Source: Nephromyces sp. MM_2019
Taxonomy: Eukaryota; Apicomplexa; Aconoidasida; Nephromycida
DNA: 43,117 nt
Assembly (NCBI GenBank): GCA_015657535.1
Contig: JADHZB010000481.1
Coordinates: 1 to 43,117 of the forward strand
Direction of reading: 5' to 3'
In this document: positions 33,599 to 43,117 of the stretch, piece by piece
Numbering within the stretch: the stretch's first letter is position 1
How the letters are laid out: each line of letters starts with the position of its first letter
Position numbers and translations under genes: made by a program
Notes under the pieces: generated by a model
Databases searched by the model: none
Told to the model about the DNA's origin: nothing
What the model saw: only the letters and a program-made list of their open reading frames with translations

Positions 33599-36500
33599 TC
33601 AGTTATAGGCAGTTATACCCTTCTCATCAGGTAGTATGTCAGGATTTTTGTGAGTTATTGGCTTATTTATTTTCAAATTAGAGCTTTCAGTTATATTACT
33701 AAGCTTTTTAGGTTGCTCAAGAACTGGTGAGCTAGTTAATTCTGAGCATATTCTAAAATTCCACATGTGGCTGTCAATATTAATATAGAAGGACTGATAA
33801 TTCTTGGGGAGCTCGGAAGATAAGTAAAAATAAAAGCATCCTCTTTTCTCTGTTTTTCTAAGAAAGCAGCGACTCTTAAGGCATAAAGTTTTCAATTTAC
33901 GAGCCAAGAAAAATTCATCTAAGGCGTCACATAGAACTGGAATCATGTCATCGTGTGCTTCTATAAGGATATCCGGGTTGATGATAGAACGGATCATGAC
34001 ACCATAATCCTTTGTAGAGCCATGGTCCTGTTTAATATTATCATTGGTGAAGGCCTTAGATCTGTTCGAACGTGCTTCTTTGTCGTTGACTTGTTTTTGT
34101 TTTTCTGGGTTAGCTGTTAGAAGTGAGTTAGAAAGATTTGAATTTATATGATAATTAAGGTTTTTCTCTTCTTGAATTATTTTAAAAGTATCAAACTTTG
34201 TAGAAGAATCCCTTTCATCCTTTTTATATTTTACAATTGACTCATGGGGGATTTCTTGTGAGAGAGAAGGATCATCAGGTTTTTTATTAATGAAGTCGTT
34301 TCTTTTTTTATCTAATGAACCTTGAGAATTCTGTTCTTCATGACTAATCTGAGAAATGTCAGTAGCTTGGGCAGGAATGTTATTTTGAGAGCTAGTTAAA
34401 GTTTCCAAGACTTTTGCCTCATCCGAGTACCTTTGGTGATTATAGACGTCAGCAAAGGCAATTTGCTTCATATCAGTTTCATTAAGAGAATCATAAGAGT
34501 TTAAGGAGGCATTATCGTCAAATAAAGTGTCTGTTTGTTTGGACATTCTCAACAATTTATCCAAGGTGTCAAGAAGCTCATTATTTAAATGAGACTTTTG
34601 TTCAGGAGTGGAGCAGCTCATTGGTTCTTTATCGATCATTGATAGTTCATCAGCAATAATTTCCGAAACGTCACTATAAGAAATATCACTTGAAGATACT
34701 GACGCTTCTTCCCAAAGTCTAGAAAATGCAGATTGGCATGAAATCATTTGCTTCTCGGGGGACTCAACAAATAGTCTATCAACGTCCTCTGGGAGGTGTA
34801 TGTTCCTAAGACTAAGCTTAAGAGGTCGTCGATGGTAAGAAAACGACTTGATTGATATACCCTTGAGTGGATCAATCAATTTTGCAGGATTTCTCATATT
34901 GTAGGATGATTCTTGATGATTGCCGAGAGAGCTAAACGAATTAGCTGTTGGGGATGTTTTTGCTAGGTTCTCAACTGAATTAGATGAGCTGAATGGTTTA
35001 TAGAAAGGTTGGAAGCTTAGTGGGTCTACATCATATATCAAACAAGAATCAGCCATAGATTTGATCTGCAAGGCTTTCCAGCAAAGGTATTCGTGCTCTG
35101 GTGACCTTACTACAACAAGTGCAGTGTGTTTAGTATTTCCGCAATATATCTCAGTATCTGGGGGCACTAATACCTTTTTACAAAAACTTATAATGTTATC
35201 AATGTCATGGTTTAGGGGTACCTCTATAAAGCTATAAGGTATAAAAAGTAGTCCTTGGCAGCTTTTATTAGGACAAACAGAGGGTAGCTGGTCGAGGGTT
35301 GTGGGTTTCAAGTTCTTTTGTTGATTATTAGCTGTATCAAATTGGTTTTGAGGGCTGATATTACTATAGTCCTGTGCCCTTAATTGTAAAAATGGAGTAG
35401 CTTCAAAAGAATGAAGGACATCTGGAGACTTATCCTTAGGGGTCCCATTTTCATCCTGTTGTAATGAGTTGTTATAAAGAATCCAATATTCCTCATTTTC
35501 ACAGTTGCACATTGGAGGGATATACCCTAAAGGATTTGTTTCTCTTTCCCAATTAAACTTGTTATTACCAAACTTGGCTTGATACTCAAAGTACTCAGCA
35601 TCTGGTGAAAGTGGTGATGGAAAGCCCTCTATGCATTTTCCTGGTCGAGCTGAGTCTCGAAGGCTTTCTAAACAGTAATCTTTTTTCAAAAACGCCTTGA
35701 GGTAGTGGCTTTTAGGCTTTTTGGAAGTTTCCTCAGGGTTATAACCTTTGTTTTCAGTTTTATGCCTATCAGTGAAGGTGGGGTTTTTGCCTTTGTTTGA
35801 GTCTCTGAGGTCAGTTCCAATGTGGTTATGAAAACGATTTATGCGGCTTTTACTTTCTTCAATCCTAACTTCAGTATTTACTTGTGCCTTAGGGCTTATT
35901 TCTTCTTGATTCCTAGGGGTTAAACAGAATTCTGGGTTTATTATGTGTTCATAGTGATCCGCAAAATCAGGAATAGAGTAGAAGATGTTATTGTATAATT
36001 TGTTATTATTATGTGCAGGTAGTTCATCTCTTGAAGCCTTTTGGGTGTTCGAAATGAATCCTGAATTCTTATCGAAAAATGTATTATCATCTTGCCACAT
36101 TTCCCATGCCAATTTTTGGGGGGGGCTTCCCAAAGGTGTGTTATCCATATCATTTAAGTAATGATGGTCAAGCCATCCATGTTCTACAAATAATTCAGTG
36201 CTCCATGGATTTTGTTTGAGCCAACTAGGTTTAATAGAGATGAGCTTGTGACCCTATCAAAATACCGAAAAGTGTTCAAAATTAACAAAACTTCTAAAAG
36301 CTTAAGTTTCATAAAAATTTTAATGAAAATTTTAAAAGATAACTTAAACATTTAGATAAATCAAAACAATATAATGGGGTAGTTTTTAGTGATAAGAATA
36401 TATGCAAATAAATCTGGGTTTTGGCAAGTATTTACCAATGATGCTTGGGTGTGAAAGGGAAGTTCTATAGGTATATTTTCAGATAAATCATTATATAAAT

Positions 36501-36899
36501 TGGAGGATGAGGTGAAAACTTTGTTTGTTGCCTTGTCTGAAACGTTGTCCAATAGTGGAATTGAGTCCTTTTCAAGGGTTTTTGGGTTAGGTGGAGTAGC
36601 AGAATATGTTGTAGGTGATGCTTCTTTAGGGACTTTTAAGAGTTTTGTTGATTCATTGTGGTCAGTATTATAATCCAGTACTTCTGTTTCTGAACAAAAT
36701 TTAATGTAGCCCGATTCAAATACTTTTTAAAAATATAAACAAAAAGGCTAAAAATGAAAAAAATAGTTAATAGTAATTTACCACATATTCTCCTTTTTGG
36801 TGTTCGTTGCTGATCATCCTCGTTTTCCCCTTTTGTTGCCTTTGATGGAGGGGCTATGGATTCTGAAAAACTTGGATTTGTATCGTTCATCTGAGCCAT
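33599..36899 (-). CDS. Large Ser/Asn-rich protein, function unknown
   Basis: Three exons, 36899-36782, 36722-36436 and 36253-33599, in phase; 1019 residues. The third exon is an uninterrupted frame of 885 codons, by far the longest in the window. The N-terminus has a basic cluster (TPKRRIC) that could be a nuclear signal. Two islands look folded: a central one with SCQGLLFIPYSFIEVPLNHD, CKKVLVPPDTEIYCGN and HTALVVVRSPEHEYLCWKAL, which has the alternating pattern of a small alpha/beta domain, and a C-terminal one with LCDALDEFFLARKLKTLCLK and GCFYFYLSSELP. Between them are long disordered, Ser/Asn/Gln-rich stretches. No known domain is recognised; a regulatory or RNA-binding role would be a guess. 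Confidence 0.75.
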
Positions 36900-38047
36900 A
36901 CGAAAGGAGGCTATATAGGCTTAATGGCTCTTTATAGACAGAAGTTTTCTCAGATTGTTTGTAAGACTGGATTTTATATCCGATTATATTGAAAGTTTTG
37001 CAAGTAGCGAGATACTCATCTTGGTACAATAATTAATGATTGTGATTCTACTTGATTTTTTTTATCAAAGTGTGTTTAGTTACCAGCAGCTTAGGGATAA
37101 CGATAGTCTCAAATTGTTTAAGAATGAATAAAATACTATGCAAATCAGCAGCATGTGCAGTAATAATGTTTCTAGTGACATACACACACTCATCATCTAC
37201 CCTACGAAAGTAGTTAACTATTTCGTAAAGCCTAAAACCGTTTAGTTGTAATCAGGCTGCTAGTGAGATGTTAATTCAGCATTAATTTAACCGAGGGTAA
37301 ATAGCATATGTTGCTAGGTAATAGTAATGGTTTGTTAATCATCTACACACACATTTGCTAACAAAATAATTGTTATAAATTACTTAGATAGTCGAGTTTC
37401 AAAACAGTATATATCAAATCCAATTTTTATACAATAAACTAGCATTTACACTCGAACGCGTCAGTGAGAGGAGTTAATATAATTACTTCACTGGTATTAG
37501 AGATTGTAAATTCAACCTTATTATTTGTAGCATTTTTATTTTCACAGAATAAAGCTAAATAGTCTGTGGTCTAAATTTTGAATTTTGTGTATTACAAATA
37601 AGTTTTATGTTTTGACTGATTGTTTGTAATATAATTTTTGAATTGATTTGGAATTAAAGGCTCGATCTTTTTAAAATTTGAGACTTAGATTGTAATGTCA
37701 AGTATAAATAGATAAGATTATAAAGATGCTTCATCATTGTATGGGTCATTTAATTGTGGCAAATCTTTCCATAATCCCAATTTGTGGTCAAAATTTTATA
37801 TTAGGGTAGTAAGTATGTTAAATCATGCTTAGTTGCAATCCTAAAAAGAAAAATAAGTTAGAACTTTTTTGTGCTACTATAACTATTTTCTATTTGATTT
37901 TGCTGTATTAAAAGCATCATAAGCAATGTAGATAATATTTTCCAATGAAGAAATTTATAAATGTGAATATTGGATTTTACTTTGGCATTTATAATTTAAA
38001 AAAATTCATAACTTCAATATTCTTTAACTTGGTGATCAAGATTCTAC
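36900..38047. other. Intergenic spacer
   Basis: About 1.15 kb upstream of the 1019-residue gene and downstream of the helical-repeat gene. The first 130 bases are open on the minus strand in another frame but are likely 5' UTR. The rest is AT-rich; no gene, tRNA or repeat seen. Confidence 0.5.
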
Positions 38048-41000
38048 CTAAACAATATTTTCCAATTTTAATCCCAAGTTCAATAGTGATTCCTCCATAG
38101 ATAAAGCTTGCTTCCAGTTCTCAAATGTGTTCACACGGATTCGAATCTGCCTTATGATTTCAGCAAGATCATCTTCATCATGCCAAGATTTGACTGATGA
38201 TAGCTTTTTCAGGATGGATACAAAGTCTCTATTGGAGAGAGTACTCAAGCTATGTGAAATTAATCTGTAATGTTATAGTGAAAATTAGGATTAAAAGGCT
38301 TAAATAAAAATCCAATATCTAGGTCATAATAAAAGAAGATTATATTTCGAAAATAAGATAAATAGTATTAAGAGACTAATTTTCATATATTCGATTGCAA
38401 ACTAACTTGCATAAGATTTCTGGAGGCTCCATATTGTATTTTAGAAGTGTGATTAAACATAAAGCAAGAGATTTTGATGTTCTATATTCAAGTTCTGAAC
38501 TTGGATTAGTTTCTATGTATTCCATTGTACGATTGATGATAAGTTGAGTTGTGAATGAAACAATAGTAATAATCATAGGAGATGCCTTTTGGTTCATTGA
38601 GATGGACTTCAGTAAACAGGAAAGTCCTGAAGTTGAAATTTGGGTAAGAACTATAGGATTGTTTTGTAGATCCTTCGTAGTTGTAATTGTAGACGATGTG
38701 TACTTATCGGAGAAGTGAGATTGGGGCTCAGATTCATATCTTTTGGAAAATAAGAGTTTTAGTAGATTGCTCTCTATATATTCTTCAAATTGAGAAATTG
38801 ATAGCAACTGAGAAATTAAATATTTAAAACATAAAAGAATACATTATATTCACGAAATTGAAGGTGGCTATAAAACTTAAAATCGTAAAAATATAGGTTA
38901 TAAATACCTCTTGCTCCACTTGGTGCTCTAACCCTCTAAGCTGAATTTCATCTAGTTTATCCAAGTGATCTTTCCGTTTCTCAAATAAGTATCGGATAAA
39001 AAGTGGGAAAAATGATGGGGGTAATTCTGCAAAATAGTTGAGTCATTGGTGTTGCTATTATTTTATAGATACTAAAATTAGGCTAATACCTGAAACAACT
39101 CCAGATAGTTTCTCAAGCCATTTTTGTGAAGCCGGGTGTTCGGGAAAAACTGATAAGGCCTCTAGAAGGTGATGTGGTTTACAAATTTCATCAAAGTTAT
39201 ATAAAAATTCACAAAAAGTTTTCATTTGTGAGTTATTTATTACATTTTGTTCAATAAGTCTTGAATGTGACTAAAAATAAATAAAACATCGAGAGCTTAT
39301 TGCGATGTATCAATTATTGGCTAATAATAATTTGAGTGCTAATTTGAATTATATGATGTATGTTAATGTAAGATATTAAATTCATATACAAAAATTAAGA
39401 TTGGTGACCCACATCATCTTTAAAGAAAAGTCCATCAGATTTCTCGTGTTTAAAAATAAATCGAATGAAGTCATCGGAGCCAAGGAACCTTTCCTTGATA
39501 AGATAATTTAATAGAAGCATGAGGGAAGCACTCAATCTGAGCTTGATTGGATTTTTGAAAACTTTGAAGGGTTTAGTCATGGCATTTTCTTCTGATAGAA
39601 GTTCTGAAATCTTATTCGATGAAGAAATAGAGTATTTGTAATACTCTAAAAGGGTATGTATGTCTTCAAGCGAGTTTAAGAATAAAAATATAAAATATTT
39701 AAGGCCCTCTCTATGTTTGAATTGAATCAAGCTGTTAAAGCAGTGTATCAGTGAAGAAGTGGGGAGTTCATTTATACGCTCAAAAATGGTTTGTAAAATT
39801 GGGCTAATGAGTTTATAGGATTCTGTATCTTGTACTGATTCTAGGTGTTTAATCATGGTTATACATTCCTTTAAGGGTAAATCTTTTATAGAACAGTAAA
39901 ACTGATGATAGAGAGTGCCTTCTAAAATCTTATCATAAATCTTAAGATGTGACAAATCCAAATACACCTGTGTAAATAAAATGTATCAGGTTCATAAAAG
40001 TTATAAGGAGAATAAAAGTTTTCGACCTTTAACAATCTGCTTGTTTCCAAAGGGAATTGTGTTAGAGAGGATGTGAGGAATCCATAATCAAAGCACAAAT
40101 CTTTCCTATAAGTTTGAGCTGCTTCGTTATCCATAGTTCCAATCAATTTGAGATCTACAAGGCTCATAGTTTTGATTATTTCACTTATTTCATCTTCAGT
40201 AAACTCAAAAATGTGATCCTTGAAATAGCTTCGCCATTTGAGTAAGATTTCCTTCTAAAATAGAACAATTATTTAAATTTGAGAATTATTTTTTCAAAAT
40301 AGCTATCATATATTAAAATCGTGTATAGTGTATATCAGATGCCAAATTATATATATATTATTAGCTATACAATATGTATAAGAACAAACCAAATTTAAAA
40401 AAAATAGATACAAGTAAACTGGTAAATAAAAATATACAGATTAGACTAAAATTAGACACGTGCATATAAATTCAGGGGTTCAATGAGTATATAAACAAAC
40501 TCAGGCATGTAATCCGATATAATCTATATTTAAATACATTAGGGATTAAATCTGCACAGATGCTTGGATTGTAAAACTTGGATAATATTTCAAGTAATTC
40601 TATTTTGCAATATAGTAACCTGGTGTAACAACACTTGAGAAATGATATTAAATGTTTTCAAAGCAATTTTTGTGTCGACCTGATCTAGTCTTTTAGTTAA
40701 TTCATAGAATACCATCTCGTATAAAATAATGTATTTCGGTAAGTCAGAAACGTATTGAAATGCCTCAAGTAGAATTAAAAGCTCCTATATATATATGGGT
40801 ATAAAAAAAAGAATTAGGCAGATTAATCAAGCGGACTAAATTCACAAGTGAGATGTGAGAAAATTATATAATATGGTGAGATTGAAAAAATGAATGTCCT
40901 AAAGATTAGTAAAATAAGGCCATGAAAGTTTGGAACTTTTCCTATAAGGTATATTGTTTAAAGTGTGGGATAGCTACAAACGAAAAAATTGAATCTGCAA

Positions 41001-41605
41001 TATATTTCACGAACCGTGTCCTTGTAGGTAGTTAGCTGCTTAAGGGATTCTCTGTAAATTAGGTCACCTGCTGAACTTTCTATAATCCCTAATTTGGATA
41101 AATAGCAAGCCATCAAACTGATTCCCTTTGGAGATAGTTGTTGAATGTTTTCGCAGAGTTGATGTGTTATTTTTGTAGCGCAAGAAAGGTCGCTTATACC
41201 TATATTGGTGTATGCCCTAAGGACTATTATTAGATCACTGGGTCGACATTGGTCTAATTGGTTAACTAAACTCCTACTCAATTGGGTTAAAATATGCTCA
41301 TCCAATTTGTGAGCATGTGAGAAAGAATCTAAGACGCTTACAATCTCCTTACCCTTCAAGGTATCTTTGTAGGCTAAAATAGCACTGGCGCAGCAATCCC
41401 AGAAATAGTCATTCCTGTGCTTACTTTTTGATGCCCATCCAATCGTTTTAAGTAGTTCATTGAGTGTTTGGTTGTATATGGCAGTGTTAGGGATTGGTAG
41501 AGATGTGTAAGTAGTAAAGGAATAGTTAGGTATAGCAAAAATATAACGAATTTTTAGATTGGCTTGATAACACCTATTTGGTTTTATTAAACCTAGGAAG
41601 TTCAT
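38048..41605 (-). CDS. Helical-repeat protein, probably mitochondrial (heptatricopeptide/FASTK-like type)
   Basis: Eight exons, all in phase: 41605-41015, 40784-40620, 40254-40027, 39967-39413, 39270-39090, 39026-38908, 38807-38407, 38264-38048; 818 residues. The N-terminus has basic and aromatic residues and no acid for the first 40 residues, which suits a mitochondrial presequence. The first exon then shows the repeat style of apicomplexan organelle RNA-binding proteins: LARSLVNQL-type helices (seen as LSRSLVNQLDQCRPSDLIIV), LRAYTNIGI and LSPKGISLMACYLSKLG. The rest remains all-helical (for example LPTSSLIHCFNSLIQFKHRE). These proteins often end in a RAP domain, but no RAP signature is visible at the C-terminus. 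A role in mitochondrial rRNA or mRNA handling is inferred from the repeat style only. Introns 1 and 2 (230 and 365 nt) are long enough to hide a small exon. Confidence 0.66.
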
Positions 41606-43117
41606 TTTCGCATTTTTATTTAGGTAGGATCTATAGGGATTTATGCTGTTTAGCCCTTTTTAGAGAAGGTTTATAACTCACCATCAAAAACTTGATGTAA
41701 CCTTAATTCAACTTAACATAACAGCTGTCGAATGAATACTCTCAATAGATACTTTTTAGGGGTTATAACATATTTTTATGATGAATATGAAACACGAAGT
41801 AAGATATTCGTTTTATATGATAATTAGACTAAATTAAATACAAAAATTTCCTAGTTATGAAATGTGTTAACAACGTAACATTTCAATTTATATACAATTC
41901 TAAGAAATACCCAAGTATGTCCTCCTAAGCTCTTAAAACATACAAGCCTTGTAGAATGCTAAAACAATTCAAAAAAATTTGGGTATAAAAAGTTAGCTAG
42001 GGTATAAGCAGTAATACAAATCTGTAGTAGAAATTTTTTTATGAAGGATTGATAACATCTTAGTTAACTTCTCTTGTTAAGAATGGAAAAAATTAACATC
42101 TAAGCTTCTAGAAATTAATCAAGGAAGAATGTTTTCAAAATGTTGAATCAAACTTTTAGGAAATTGGAAAATATATGTATAAATTATTTAAATACAACTT
42201 ATAGATAATTTCATTATCCTCACTTAGTCTAGTTTACCAATTTTTATTGTATGTAAATCAAGACACTCAATTAAAATTACAGAAACACATGTGTAATAAA
42301 TACATAACCAAATAAATAGACAAACCATACAATTTAATATTTATACATACATATTATAACCAAAACCAGAAGCAAATAAAGAACATAAGAACATAACATA
42401 ACACCCTCATACAACTCAAACGTACTTCAATACGCACATAGAATTTACTAAAATAAATCTACACATATATAAACAATACAAGCCAAATTGATACACTCCA
42501 ACCACACTATTATATATATATATATATATATATATAGCAAATCTACAAACACTACACATAATTTACACAATATATATATATATGTGCGCATATATTTATA
42601 CTTAGATTTCACATACCATACACACGAACATAAGTTAATTCACACAGGTCCTACACATACATATAATTGATATACACAGCAACCAACAATTTAAACATAT
42701 GATCCATGTGTACAGAGCATTCCCAGATATATAATATCTATACATAATCTATATTTATAGAGAGCCTTATACTACAATAACAAACGTATTTTATATGATT
42801 TCTAGACAGGCTTGTTGTTAAAATTTTTTACAAGGAAAAGGTATAAGTAAAATAAAAATATTGGGCTCAAATAATGACATGAAATATATTCTAATTATAA
42901 ATTGAAATAAGAAATGTTTTACATTACATGACATAACAGTAAAAAGTAATAAACAACAAAATTACAATTAAATCACAACAACAACTATATTTTCTACTGT
43001 TACACACACACCAAAATTACAACAACAACTATAATTACTACTGCTACACACACACTAGAATTACAACAATAATAGCTTATATGATATTAAAAATAAATCA
43101 TTCAGATCATTCTGGAA
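41606..43117. other. Microsatellite-rich intergenic region at the right edge
   Basis: AT-rich; (TA)n tracts at about 42512-42536 and 42571-42583, scattered ACACAC runs, and a 44-base direct repeat near the edge. An open frame near 42488-42670 is made of these repeats and is not called. The promoter of the helical-repeat gene should be near 41606-41760. Confidence 0.55.
42970..43074. repeat. 44-base direct repeat, about 2.4 copies, ACA/CAA-rich
   Basis: The unit begins CTACTGYTACACACACAC and continues with an ATTACAACAACAACTATA-type segment. Copies start at about 42994 and 43038, with a partial copy before. Differences between copies are single-base. Confidence 0.7.

Noticed and set aside
42488..42670. 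Open frame of 60 codons at the right end
   Set aside because: Composed of TA and CA microsatellites; no gene-like features.
1..43117. CRISPR arrays, tRNA or rRNA genes, bacterial insertion sequences
   Set aside because: None seen. Tandem repeats here are simple-sequence arrays without unique spacers, no cloverleaf was recognised by eye (a tRNAscan run would be decisive), and the window is eukaryotic.

Overview
This window looks like part of a nuclear chromosome of an apicomplexan parasite, most likely a piroplasmid (Theileria/Babesia/Cytauxzoon type). The DNA is very AT-rich, genes are closely packed on both strands, and most are cut by many small GT-AG introns (commonly 50-100 bases, some only 22-29). 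The ADP/ATP translocase reads like other apicomplexan carriers. The species assignment is an inference. Every gene model was assembled by eye by joining exons with compatible phase; no search was run.

Layout. 1-1107 (+): 3' part of an SMN-like gene whose last intron is filled with TG-rich minisatellite. 1712-3505 (-): four-exon LPCAT/AUP1-type acyltransferase with CA-rich introns and a substituted catalytic motif. 3506-5179: microsatellite-rich spacer. 5180-7368 (+): Trm11 tRNA-guanosine methyltransferase, 11 exons. 7577-8576 (-): small predicted type I membrane protein. 9057-10829 (-): 3' part of a biotin-carboxylase/biotinyl-carrier gene whose ATP-grasp core could not be found. 11420-15051 (+): MCM10, 17 exons. 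15164-16439 (-): secreted cysteine-containing protein. 17350-21763 (-): NAT10/Kre33 RNA cytidine acetyltransferase, 17 exons. 22602-25867 (+): 22-exon divergent MCM-family protein with eroded ATPase motifs. 26027-26941 (-): ADP/ATP translocase, one exon. 28204-30357 (-): indole-3-glycerol-phosphate-synthase-like protein with a signal peptide. 30795-32747 (-): 235-residue charged protein of unknown function. 33599-36899 (-): 1019-residue low-complexity protein of unknown function. 38048-41605 (-): helical-repeat, probably mitochondrial, protein. The right end is again microsatellite-rich.

Functional themes. Three genes serve RNA handling (SMN, Trm11, NAT10) and two belong to replication families (MCM10 and the MCM-like protein). 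There is no operon logic, as expected for a eukaryote. Four genes look like old enzymes that kept their fold but lost or changed catalytic residues: the acyltransferase, the biotin carboxylase remnant, the MCM-like protein and the IGPS-like protein. These are the most interesting items here.
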